Below are positions 1-7,596 of a stretch of DNA of 10,933 nt, piece after piece. A model generated the notes under the pieces. It was not told the origin of the DNA, made no database searches, and worked only from the letters and a program-made list of their open reading frames with translations. Every line of letters starts with the position of its first letter. Within the stretch, counting starts at the first letter, position 1. The translations under genes were made by a program, and so were the position numbers. The stretch comes from Pavlovales sp. CCMP2436 (Eukaryota > Haptophyta > Pavlovophyceae > Pavlovales): NCBI GenBank assembly GCA_026770615.1, contig MU631832.1, positions 85,396-96,328 of the forward strand, written 5' to 3'.

Positions 1-1
1 C

Positions 2-853
2 AGGGCTCGTGGTCCGCGTCCGCAAGCCTTGGATGAGCACTGCCCCCTCCGCATTTTCAACCGGAAGGGCAACTTCGCGATAGTCGTGCAAGCGATGTGC
101 GACGGCAACCGCAAGTTCTGCATGATGTCGGCCGAGCACCAGGGCGCGTGCCCGGATGCGACTACTGCCTGCAATACTTCCTCCTTCTTCAACAGCTCCA
201 CGGGCCTCGCGGCACGCGGCGGTGTTCCTGCCCCTTATTTCATACTCGCTGACGCTGCCTACGGTTTGACTGAATACATTCTGACCCCGTACGATGGCAA
301 CAACCTCCCCGCTGACAAGGACTCCTACAACTTTTGGCACTCGCATTACCGGATGATCATTGAGTGAGTTGTAGTTTAACTGTTCCAGGAGGGGGGGGGG
401 CCTTGTCGTGTGTGTGTGTGTGTGTGCTCGTATGCTCGGAAGCGATCAGATATGATGATCTCTCCCTTGCTTGCTGCGCTGGGATACAAGTGTGCTTTTG
501 GAATGCTCCAGAGACGCTGGGTGATTCTCCGCCGTGAGTTTGAGATCGACACCCCCCGCGTCGGGCACATCGTGAAAGTGTGCATGCTACTTCATAACCT
601 GTGCATCGACGCCAATGATTTGCCCGTCGACCCGCTCGACGACGACGCCGCCCTCTTCACCCACGGCCTCGACCTTGTGTCTTACTTCGCCGCCGAAAAC
701 GATGGCGACGTCGCCGCGGTGAAGGGTCGCGTGGTGAATCTGCGCCTGCGCTTGGGCAACCGGCTGGCGGGCAGGGGGATTTTCAGACCGATCCGCGGCA
801 GGCTGCAGGGGAAGCGCGCGACGGCCTCAATTGCGTTCGGGCGGTCGCAGTGA
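2..853 (+). CDS. PIF/Harbinger-type DDE transposase, 5' part outside the window, interrupted
   Basis: One reading frame runs from the left edge to the stop at 851-853, broken only by in-frame stops in the segment 364-490. The first half has NRKGNFAIVVQAMCDGNRKF, then ILADAAYGLTEYILTPYDG, in which Asp at 251-253 fits the second catalytic Asp of DDE_Tnp_4/Harbinger transposases. HSHYRMIIE follows, with Glu at 362-364 as the probable catalytic Glu. The frame resumes at 491 with CAFGMLQRRWVILRREFE and VCMLLHNLCID, the usual E-x-x-F-G-x-L-x-x-R-W and LHN signatures. The protein would cut and paste Harbinger DNA in the nucleus. The first catalytic Asp and the N-terminus lie left of the window, so no start can be given; codon 29-31 is TTG, not a true start. 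The tail after LHN is Asp-rich, then Arg-rich. Family assignment is firm from motifs; whether the copy is active is unknown because of the interruption. Confidence 0.85.
364..490 (+). other. Intron-like insert inside the transposase gene
   Basis: This segment splits the transposase between the catalytic Glu and the C-A-F-G block. It opens with a perfect donor-like GTGAGT at 364-369 and ends in ACAAG at 486-490. It contains a 10-G run and a TG microsatellite. Removing 126 nt (365-490 or, equivalently, 364-489) joins the protein exactly in frame. A canonical GT-AG intron would be 364-490, which is 127 nt and shifts the frame by one. An AG dinucleotide flanks both sides (363-364 and 489-490). 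It could be a non-canonical intron, a decayed intron, or an insertion that kills the gene. Confidence 0.55.
391..426. repeat. Poly-G run followed by a TG dinucleotide tract
   Basis: Ten consecutive G at 391-400 are followed closely by an alternating TG tract from about 407 to 426. Both lie in the insert of the transposase gene. Confidence 0.9.
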
Positions 854-983
854 AGAGTCAGCCGTGCGATGTGTGTATAATAGTTTAATTTAACTTTAGT
901 TCATATATCAATATGACTACTGCCTCAATTAAGTGTTGACTGATGCCGATCATGCCTGTGAGTGAACACCTCCTGCTGAACAG

Positions 984-1037
984 CTACTAAATCCCAATCG
1001 ATTGGGATTTAGTAGTCAATTGATTGGGATTTAGTAG
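984..1037. repeat. Perfect 32-bp palindrome plus a third copy of its arm
   Basis: Positions 984-1015 are a perfect inverted repeat with no spacer: two 16-bp arms, the second being GATTGGGATTTAGTAG. The same 16-mer recurs directly at 1022-1037 after a 6-nt spacer. It lies in the short interval between the 3' ends of two convergent genes. A transcript from either strand would fold into a 16-bp hairpin here, so a role in 3' end formation or a transposon scar is possible; neither is shown. The rest of the interval (854-983) is AT-rich and shows no gene. Confidence 0.9.
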
Positions 1038-1057
1038 TAGTCGGGCATACATGTAAT

Positions 1058-2660
1058 CTAGACGGCATCCGATTCGTCTCGCGCGGGCAAAGCCGCAGTC
1101 AGAGCGGATCCGGCCAAAGCCGGGTACCCGCCGCTGGTGATAATGCCGGCTTGGACATGCGGGGGGAAGGCTAAACCCTTCGTTAACGCCGATCCCATAG
1201 TCACGCTCAACTAACATCACACCAATCCGCGTGAGCCAATCGGGCACCACCTTCGGCGCGCCATTCGCGCCCATGCCACCGCGCGACTTGCACAGGTAGA
1301 AAATGTAGATGGTGCTTTTGTCGTCGCAGAAGGCGCCGAAGTTCGGCTGATTATTGCCGCTCACGATCCACTTCAACAAGAGCTGGCCGAAGTTGGTGCG
1401 CAGTGCATTGTACAGCAGCTGGATCTTTGCGGGGGTGAAGTCGGACACGTCCAGGTTCACGTTGGGCCTGCTCGCAGACCTCGAGAGCGCCGGGTCGGAG
1501 TCAATCCCGGGAGGGTCGGTGAACTCGTGCGCGCTGAAGAAGAGCTGCATGGCGAGGCCAACCCTGTACAGGCGAAGGTGTTTTATATCATCAATGTACG
1601 AGTTAGGGTTAGGGTTAGGGCTGGGCGGCGCGGGCTAACCGGCGGGCAAAGCGGCGTGCTGGGCGGGGGGCTGGGCGGCGGGCTGCCTCGGCGGGGTGTG
1701 GCGCGGCGGGGTGTGGTGCAGCGGGGTGTGGCGCGGCGGGGCGGCGGTCTAGGGGAATGGGCCTAGCACTCACGGGTCGAAGAGCTTGATCTTCTGCACG
1801 CCCTCGTCCACCTCAGGCCGCGACGCGCCCATCGTGTGGACCGCCATCGCAGCCACCATCGACGAGTCGAACAGCACGTGGACCCAGCGTGCCAGCGCCT
1901 CGCCGCTCGTCGCCTTACGGTGCCCGAGCGGGGGGAAGAGCCCGCCTGCGATCACCGCCTCAGCCGCCGCCCCGATGTCGACCGTCGTCACCGGGCCGTA
2001 CGACGACACGTGCTGCATCACATAGCCGTAGGCCGACGTCGCAGGCGCCAAGACCGCGGCGCTCGGGGCCGTGTTGTAGCCGGCAAACTTCACGAGCGCC
2101 AACACATGAGGGATGATATCAGCCCTCATCCAGGTGGCCGTGTCCATCGCGCAGTTGTCCGCGTCTGTCGGCCTTGTGCGCACATTCGGGTCAGGCGGCT
2201 GCCCGTCCAGGTCCTCGCCGTCGGAGGCAATCGCTAGGACGATGCTGTCCAGGTCCAGGCCGATCGACTCGCGGAAGGCCGGGTAGGCGGCGAGGAACCG
2301 AGCGGACAAGATGCGCCCCTGCGCCTTGGTCGAGTGCTGGTCCGACGTGCGCAGGCCATCCTTCTTGGCGTTCGTAAACCAGAGCTGCTTGTTGTTGGTG
2401 TTCTGCAGCATCTTGACCAGGCTCTGCGCGAACGCGGTCGGGTGCTCTTGCTCGTCGATGTACTGGAGGCAGCGCTTGTACCCCGTCGACGTCGAGTCCA
2501 CCGAGTCGCACGGCCGGGTGAACCCGGCCTGCGCCCCGCCGCCGCTGCTCGTCACAGCCACCGACCCCGCCGCAGCGCCCTCGCCGTGCCCGCTCTCGCC
2601 GCGCCCCCAATTGATCGCGCCCAGCATCTCCTCCTCCTCGTGCTCGTCCACCAAGTCCAT
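1058..2660 (-). CDS. Two-exon gene of unknown function
   Basis: Exon 1 reads from ATG at 2660-2658 down to 1774, and exon 2 starts at 1563. The exons are joined by a GTGAGT donor (1773-1768) and a TACAG acceptor. The phases match: exon 1 ends with two bases CC, exon 2 supplies G, giving KLFDP-VGLAMQLFFSAHEF. The product is about 480 residues. The N-terminus is acidic (DLVDEHEEEEML), then Gly/Ala/Ser-rich to about residue 45, then a globular region with FAQSLVKMLQNTNNKQLWF, IIPHVLALVKFAGYNT and RWVHVLFDSSMVAAMAVHTM, and in exon 2 KIQLLYNALRTNFGQLLLKW. I see no signal peptide, long membrane segment or known catalytic motif. The exon 2 frame stays open to 987, but from the GTTAAC at 1182-1187 the adjacent frame, ending at TAG 1060-1058, reads more like protein, so a frameshift there is likely. 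It faces the transposase and lies inside Harbinger-like ends, so it may be the element's second gene; it is not an evident Myb/SANT protein. Confidence 0.6.
1603..1620. repeat. Interstitial telomere-like block, (TTAGGG)3
   Basis: Three perfect TTAGGG units lie in the intron of the minus-strand gene. A second similar block lies in intron 2 of the gene at 7748-10103. Confidence 0.95.
1690..1734. repeat. 15-bp GC-rich minisatellite, three units
   Basis: Three 15-bp units of the form GGCGGGGTGTGGCGC start at 1690, 1705 and 1720, and a partial unit follows at 1735. Looser GGGCGG repeats precede them from about 1620. Confidence 0.85.
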
Positions 2661-2722
2661 GATGTCCTGACGCTGCCGCGCGGCATGACCACCGTGCCGT
2701 GCCGTGTTCCGCTACAAATATT

Positions 2723-2868
2723 GGCCCAAGAATTCCTGCAGGAATTGCTTCAAAACGTTCTTTTCAATTATCAGCGCCCTTTTGTAGGAATTCAAATTTG
2801 TAGCCAGGAATTCTGGTCGCTAAAGCTGTTTGGAATGGGCCTAAAAAAAGCTGTTTGGAATGGGCCTA
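2723..2868. mobile_element. Harbinger-like terminal region or short MITE
   Basis: The left end reads GGCCCAAGAATTCC (2723-2736). The right end, reverse-complemented, reads TAGGCCCATTCCAAACAGC, giving a short imperfect terminal inverted repeat, GGCCCA plus AATTCC or TTCC. The right end resembles GGCC-start, Harbinger/Tourist-style termini next to TAA. The interior is AT-rich, with several AGGAATT motifs and a perfect 16-bp palindrome at 2731-2746. It may be a separate MITE or the right end of the element encoding the transposase. No clean target-site duplication is visible. Confidence 0.4.
2822..2868. repeat. Tandem duplication of a terminal motif
   Basis: The 22-mer containing GCTGTTTGGAATGGGCCTA occurs at 2822-2843 and again at 2847-2868, 25 bp apart and identical. 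A core of it also occurs at 1754-1766. Duplicated transposon ends are a plausible reading. Confidence 0.85.
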
Positions 2869-2877
2869 ATTAATTAA

Positions 2878-2985
2878 GGAGAGGAGGGGGGGGCATCAAA
2901 TAAAGTTCAAGTTTAAATAACAGTTCGAATTCTCGCAGGGCCCTTAGGAATATCGGGGGGAAGGAGGGGAAGGGGTCATCGAGTA
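2878..2985. repeat. G-rich repeat, left copy (blocks B then A)
   Basis: Block B (2878-2918) ends with a 28-bp core, GGGCATCAAATAAAGTTCAA and 8 more bases, identical to 6591-6618. Block A (2926-2960), CGAATTCTCGCAGGGCCC onwards, matches 6529-6563 with few changes. G-rich sequence follows. The order is B-A here and A-B in the other copy, as expected for neighbouring units of a former tandem array. Confidence 0.85.
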
Positions 2986-2991
2986 ATGCAC

Positions 2992-3019
2992 AATAATAGT
3001 AGTAGTAGCAGTAGCAGAG
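2992..3019. repeat. Trinucleotide tract (AGT/AGC)n
   Basis: An imperfect AGT/AGC triplet run lies in AT-rich sequence just upstream of the retrotransposon. From 3020 to about 3130 I see no gene or other recognisable element. Confidence 0.85.
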
Positions 3020-3138
3020 TTGCAGGTGCAGTTGCACTAGTACAAGAACTCACATTTATAAATAGAAATACGCAATACATAAAAATATGTCATACCTTGA
3101 TCAGGTGGGGTGTGTGTTGTGCGGAGCCTCAGCGGTGA

Positions 3139-3828
3139 TCAAAATGGGCGTATGACGCGTGCGTTCGCGACAACCAACAAATCGCGCTCCTCCATGACTT
3201 TTTCACAGCCCATGACATGACGCTCAACATTTCCAAGTGCAGCCACCTCCAATGGTTGCCCACGGACGCCCACAAAAGAGATAACAAGGAACAGGACGAT
3301 AAACAACTGGAAAATCTGAATTTTCCAGCAACTGACACGCGCCCACACCTCGAGATCACGACACTCAACAATGGAGACCAAGTCACCTACCTAGGTATAG
3401 GCATGGGCCCGGTCTTCAACTGGGAAACTATATGGGACCGACTGCAAGCCCGCCTAGGCGCCGTAGCCGCTAGGTGGAAAGCAGTGTCAGCGTCACCAGC
3501 CTGCAAACTTGCAACAATAGCCATGTTCACAGCGCACGATATATTACCGTCAGCCCGAACCCCCCTACATTAATATATTCAGCATCCTTCCTTACCATCT
3601 CCAAGCGATCGGCACCATACCAGCACAGCATCGACGGGCTCCTACAAAGAAGAGACGGCCTCAACCCCAGCCACGATGGCAGGAGGAGTTGCCTACATGG
3701 TCAACCACCCAGACGGCAGACAGGAAATACACATGACCAACGCCGTAAGAAGAGGCGACAAAGACGCACTAGACAGTGAGCTCACAGCAGCCACACTCAG
3801 CCTCCGACTCAAACCCCTCCACAACTAA
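3139..3828 (+). pseudogene. LINE fragment: end of reverse transcriptase and start of RNase H
   Basis: The frame opens after TGA at 3136-3138 with SKWAYDACVRDNQQ, where a YADD-type catalytic motif is expected but appears altered. HDFFTAHDMTLNISKCSHLQW follows, then VTYLGIGMGPVFNWE, the typical thumb-side Y-L-G block of LINE reverse transcriptases. After TAA at 3571-3573 the same frame resumes with STGSYKEETASTPATMAGG, VAYMVNHPDG and ALDSELTAATLSLRL, an RNase H-like fold with its Glu in SELTAA. The first Asp (usual T-D-G-S) reads S-T-G-S. An adjacent frame at about 3580-3615 gives FSILPYHLQAIGTIP, which looks like the missing reverse transcriptase piece. It ends at TAA 3826-3828. Confidence 0.7.
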
Positions 3829-3834
3829 CGAATG

Positions 3835-4506
3835 CTCACTACCTCATGGGACTGCCTCAACCCACTCCGACATTTGTGGCGCTCGAACCCATCCTGCAAC
3901 CCAGCCATAGACGCTGATACCCAACCCCAAAACCAACCCGCGGACGAAATCGCCACGCCAATGCGCCAGTCACAACTCCGATGACTCAGCGAACTCCTCG
4001 CACGCAACACCGACACCGGCACTACCAAAACCTTCAAGCACCAAAAAGCACACAAAATGGACCACCACCTCAGACCACTGATAACAAACCCAACTGAAGA
4101 CACAGCCAACCAAATCTATATTATCAACTCGGAAACGACCAAGGCCCTCATCGCCAAGGCCATCGAGGCACAGCCAGCGCCCACGACAGGGGCAGCACCC
4201 ACACCAGCCTACGACCCAATCCATGTAACACTGAACGTATGCGCAGACTGGACTGCCCGACAAGTAGCAGTCGAGGGTAAAACCCCGTTCCATGACCTAG
4301 GCCCATGTGCCTGGCCACCCGCACCATACAGCGCCACAGACCAAGACGGGAATTTCATCGACCACACTCCATCCACCATACGCAAAGCGGTTATGGAGAA
4401 ATCAGGCGCCCACGCACTCTGTGCCCACATCCATAAAAATCCCAAAGACCGCGATAGACGCGCACAAAAACATACCAGCCGCGTCAAAGACTGGACAGAC
4501 CTCTGA
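3835..4506 (+). pseudogene. LINE fragment: rest of RNase H-like domain and linker
   Basis: The frame of the previous fragment continues with LTTSWDCLNPLRHLW, which fits the RNase H block where T-D-S is usual; the Asp seems replaced. TGA at 3982-3984 interrupts it right after a CGA codon, then LLARNTDTGTTKTFKHQKAH and a long Ala/Pro/Thr-rich stretch follow. GKTPFHDLGPCAWPPAPYS lies near 4276-4332. The last part, VMEKSGAHALCAHIHKNPKD, ends at TGA 4504-4506. I recognise no further domain in the linker. Confidence 0.6.
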
Positions 4507-4584
4507 GCCGAAGAGTCAACGGCCTCCCTAAGACCACCCTGCGGTGCATGCTCAGAGGCCACACAACGCACATACATCCCATGC

Positions 4585-5082
4585 ATGACAGGCACACTAA
4601 ACTTTAACACTGAACGGACAAGAGAAGAGCCCCAACTCCTTGACGTGACCCTCTTCGAAGGAGGACCCAAACTCAGCACCAAGTGCCCCTGCTGCCTCAA
4701 GAAAGGCCTGCATCCAGAATACGGAACAGACTCAGTAGAACACATCATGATCACCTGCCCGTCAACCGCTTAACAACGAAACCAACGCCGAGACGCCATC
4801 GCACATAAACTCCGTGGCCTCGCATCCACTCCGGAACTAGACGACATCGCAGACTCGGCGCTCAGCCACCCCGATGCCCACGCCGGAAGCGTCTCGCTAC
4901 AGACCCGTGACCTAGTCCGGGAATGCCAAAAACGGAACAAGGACTTTGAGTACAAGACAGGCTTCATCCAAGGGATACTCCTAGCAGCCACCTCCGCCCT
5001 AGTCGACGAACGCACCAAGCTCATCACAGGGGTCGCGCCCATCACCAACCAGGAAGACACAGGAAAGAACCGACAGCGATAG
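4585..5082 (+). pseudogene. LINE fragment: zinc-binding motif and helical tail
   Basis: CPCC at 4684-4695 and HIMITC ending at 4758 form C-x2-C-x15-H-x4-C, the motif common near the C-terminal end of LINE proteins and thought to bind nucleic acid. TAA at 4771-4773 interrupts the frame. It then continues with RRDAIAHKLRGLASTPELDD and VRECQKRNKDFEYKTGFIQG to TAG at 5080-5082. Before 4585 the neighbouring frame reads RVNGLPKTTLRCMLRGHTTH, a better LINE-like stretch, which implies two frameshifts. Confidence 0.65.
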
Positions 5083-5540
5083 CGAAGGAGAAGTACACCC
5101 GCCGACACCACCAGGCCATCCACGACAGGACAACACGAGGAACCTAGCAGACACACACGATGTCAAAGCCTATGCCAAGCTACACAAACTCCAACTGAAG
5201 ACACGCACAGCTGTCAAAAATACACACAAGAGAGCGACTAAACGAGCAGCCCAGAGGAACCCCACCACAGGGAAAATCCCCCCAAGAGGCGGCCCGCACC
5301 CGGTGCCAACGAGCAGCCCAGGAAAACCCCACCCCGGAAAATAACCCCCACAAGAGGCCTGCACTCAAAAAACCAACGGAAGGCAGCCCCACACCAACCA
5401 ACAACAACCCCCCCCCCAACGCAAACGCACCCGAGAGGAACCGACAGCCAAGACGACCAATAAAAGCAGGAGCTTCATAACAATTCCGTGGACACCAGCG
5501 AGGGCACAAGCGCTCCAACAACTCTACAAGACTGTAAACC
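5083..5540 (+). pseudogene. LINE linker: basic, Pro-rich, frame-shifted, with a 67-bp tandem duplication
   Basis: A second frame reads AYAKLHKLQLKTRTAVKN followed by KRATKRAAQRNP, a strongly basic stretch, and then Pro/Gly-rich sequence. The DNA at 5241-5307 is imperfectly repeated at 5308-5370; both begin AACGAGCAGCCCAG. Just before the OTU domain, TPARAQALQQLYKTVNLEDM reads in a frame that must shift near 5555 to enter the OTU domain. Confidence 0.5.
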
Positions 5541-6165
5541 TTGAGGACATGGACGTCTGCCGACGGGAATTGCTTTCTTTACGCCGCCCTAAGAATAAAC
5601 GGCCACGGCGCGGGCCACCCACAAGCGGCAGCGACCCTTCGCAGCCAAGCCATAGCCCACGCCCGCTCGCTACCGGTGACCGTCCAAAACTACCTGGAAC
5701 TCAGACGGCCGGCTGAACATCCAACAGACCCCTACGGAGATATCGACACCACGTGCACGTGGTCGATGGACCACCAGAAAAAGGAAAAAGCCTGGATAAA
5801 CAGCAACATGTTCTACAGCATAGCCACCGTCCTACGCATCGTCATAGCAATAACGCATCACTTGACAATAGGAAACAAAGTCTGCCAAACACTGCTAGTA
5901 CACCGCGCGGGCCCACACCCTGCCATATCACACCCAGCCAACCTTCTGCTACCAGTTGGAAGCTGCCAATGGGCGCCACCGCCACCACCGGGCATAAAGA
6001 GACTACACCTATACTCCCGAATCACACTGCTGAACACACCCAGACCAATAGGCACGGAACAAATCCCCACACACGTCATACACACCGACATCGGATCACA
6101 CTTCCGAGCAACCAAACCACTCACCCTCGACAGACAACCACCAACAACCACATCCACCTTAGGTG
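5541..6165 (+). pseudogene. OTU-like cysteine protease domain at the LINE C-terminus
   Basis: The open frame after TAA 5535-5537 reads TSADGNCFLYAALRINGHG. This is the OTU signature D-G-N-C, with the probable catalytic Asp at 5562-5564 and Cys at 5571-5573. The middle has AWINSNMFYSIATVLRIVIA, where OTU domains have Trp plus the helix and strand preceding the active-site loop. IHTDIGSHFRATKPL supplies the likely catalytic His at 6099-6101. All three residues are therefore present in one frame of about 200 residues with no internal stop. The family cleaves peptide or isopeptide bonds, classically of ubiquitin; the substrate here is unknown. The frame runs on to 6284 through the following repeat, so the true C-terminus is probably near 6165. 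Confidence 0.65.
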
Positions 6166-6191
6166 AGGAGAGATTTTTTTTTGAGAGAAGT

Positions 6192-6309
6192 GGAGGATTA
6201 TTGAGTCACCCTGCCCTGCCGCCTGGGACTAAACCAGGGGTTTGGAGATTACTGCCCTCGGCGGTTAGGCGAGCTGCGCATTAGCGCACGTCGTTATAAA
6301 TATTATGCC
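6192..6309 (+). repeat. Dispersed repeat of about 120-150 bp, copy 1 (sense)
   Basis: It shares GAGGATTATTGAGTCACCCTG at its start and GGCGAGCTGCGCA...AGCGCACGTC near its end with the copies at 7850-7999 (opposite strand) and 8671-8818. The middle is more diverged and shorter. It lies directly after the LINE and a T9 run (about 6172-6180). Confidence 0.75.
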
Positions 6310-7408
6310 TATCCCTCTCGCGGCGCGCCCGCGCGCCTTACGGGGAAACTCGCCATGGCAAATAGATAGTTAGCTAGTTAGATTGACCCTTCAACACCCC
6401 CGCAAATAGAAGAGGGGTCAAGCGTGTGTGGGGGGGGGGGGAAGAGGGGTACCTGAGCAGGAAGAGGTGGAATATTCCAGACGAATGTGCGTCGTCGTGA
6501 CAGTTGACCTGCACGCCCGTCTGAAGGTCGAATTCTCTCAGGGCCCTAGGAATATCTGGGGGGGGGGGGGGAGGATGCGGAGAGGGGGGGGGGCATCAAA
6601 TAAAGTTCAAGTTTAAATCGAGGCTCGAGCGGCGAACGTAGGCGGCTGGAACGAGGACGAAAGTAGCACATGGAAGGCAGCAGTGGCGGCGACAATGCGG
6701 CAAGGACATCGTGTCCGGCAAGTCAACAATGTACTTTTTTTTATTGGTGGTCAAGCAGTCCAGGCTAAGCTCGACAATCGATCGTATAACACTTAGCAGT
6801 GTTTCATAGCCGGCGAACTCGAAAAAATCGAATGGAATGCATATTTTACTAGGAGTGGGCATTAGGTAGCACCCCAGATAATGGAAGCAAAAGACGTAAG
6901 CCAAAAGAACAGCACGGTTCGCGCAGCGTCCCCGACCGCATACTAACCGAACTGTACTACCCGAACTGTAACTTGCTTAGTGTGAGTGCTGGTGCATGAG
7001 GGTTTGGCTCGACCTCAGCCTGACGTCGACCTAGCCAGTGACTAAACAACACCTGTTGATTTATGCTGAGCCGCTAATATGTATATATATATAACTTGCT
7101 TGACTTTGCAGTTCGGATGGGTTGCAGTATGTTCATGTTTCTATGGCCGTTCATGACATTCATGGCACATCTTACGCATATGAATATATCTACCTGGCTG
7201 TTAGTATCTTTGAGGGAGTCTGCAATCTCCTCGCCCAACCCTTGGCCCAACGCCTTATCTGCTGCGTGTTGGCATGAAACTCTCACATTTATCGTGGTCA
7301 CTCACCAAATTTTAATCGATAAAAGTAGTACACACTTTCACCGGCGCAGCCCAGCCGCGGTCCGGAATAGATATTGCGAACTGACAATATAAATTACCAT
7401 AATATAAT
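6310..7408. other. Interval without a recognised gene
   Basis: It holds a GC-rich near-palindrome around GGCGCGCCCGCGCGCC (6321-6336), poly-G runs near 6430 and 6560, and the second copy of the G-rich repeat at 6529-6618. On the minus strand, 6904-6596 is open for 102 codons and includes PFDFFEFAGYETLLSVIRSI; its end is repeat sequence. The phrase FAGY also occurs in the gene at 1058-2660, too little to claim homology. The rest is AT-richer sequence with no motif I recognise. Confidence 0.5.
6529..6618. repeat. G-rich repeat, right copy (blocks A then B)
   Basis: Block A at 6529-6563 and block B ending at 6618 match the left copy at 2878-2960 in reversed block order but the same strand. The 28-bp core of B at 6591-6618 is identical to 2891-2918. 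Confidence 0.85.
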
Positions 7409-7465
7409 GCAGCGCTCAGACCAGCACAACATTCAGAACAGTCAGACGCCAGCTTGAATCCCTAT
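7409..7465. repeat. 57-bp inverted repeat, left arm
   Basis: It is the reverse complement of 10428-10484 with one mismatch in 57. Similarity stops abruptly at both ends. Read on this strand, GCGCTCAGACCAGC and, 40 bases on, GCTTGAATCCC loosely recall tRNA A and B boxes, so a tRNA-derived short element is one possible source. Confidence 0.95.
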
Positions 7466-7596
7466 CATAAATATAACTCAGCGCTTTGTTTTCGGCTTCC
7501 TCATCATCCACCATTTCTACCAGCTCCCCACTTCGGCGTAGCGCGTAGGAGCCTGCGTCGGAGCGCTAAAATCAGCCTGACTTGAACTTGAAACGT

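Larger units (their letters stand above)
1564..1773 (-). other. 210-nt GT-AG intron of the minus-strand gene, filled with repeats
   Basis: The intron runs from GTGAGT (1773-1768) to the AG at 1565-1564 on the minus strand, in phase 2. It contains a three-unit TTAGGG block near the acceptor, GC-rich near-repeats and a 15-bp minisatellite. Close to its donor it also has the motif GGAATGGGCCTAG (1754-1766), which matches the terminal motif found twice at 2833-2868. Confidence 0.8.
3139..6165 (+). mobile_element. 5'-truncated, decayed non-LTR retrotransposon (LINE) with an OTU domain
   Basis: In order, this region carries the C-terminal end of a reverse transcriptase, an RNase H-like domain, a long linker, a C-x2-C-x15-H-x4-C zinc motif, a basic linker and an OTU-like cysteine protease domain. 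Most of it reads in one frame, with stops at 3571, 3826, 3982, 4504, 4771 and 5080 and probable frameshifts near 3570, 4510-4580, 5080-5200 and 5560. It begins inside the palm domain, as expected for 5' truncation during target-primed reverse transcription. The plus strand is strikingly rich in A and C throughout. The same G-rich repeat lies on both sides. It cannot move on its own. The clade is uncertain; RNase H and protease domains are known from some algal LINEs such as Dualen/RandI, cited from memory. Confidence 0.8.

Noticed and set aside
1603..1620. A chromosome end
   Set aside because: Only three units, inside a gene, with coding sequence on both sides.
1836..2873. Plus-strand open frames opposite the unknown gene
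   Set aside because: They are Arg/Pro-rich shadows of the minus-strand coding exon, which has a phase-matched splice junction.
4209..4754. A 181-codon open frame on the minus strand, and similar ones at 3970-4293, 4770-5156 and 5180-5521
   Set aside because: They are antisense to the A+C-rich LINE, where few stop codons arise on the reverse strand. They show no domain, and the sense strand has clear motifs.
6192..6309. Helitron 3' end (hairpin plus CTRR)
   Set aside because: Copies 2 and 3 have CTAA and CTAG after a hairpin, but copy 1 lacks it and similarity continues beyond it, so the terminus is not proven.
6596..6904. A 102-codon minus-strand frame
   Set aside because: Its C-terminal codons are the G-rich repeat, and no family is recognised. 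I described it within the interval rather than calling it a gene.
7096..7392. A 98-codon plus-strand frame with hydrophobic start
   Set aside because: It has no recognisable motif, atypical AT-rich composition and no splice or homology support.
7409..7465. A tRNA gene
   Set aside because: A and B box-like stretches have plausible spacing, but I could not form a full cloverleaf with acceptor and anticodon stems.
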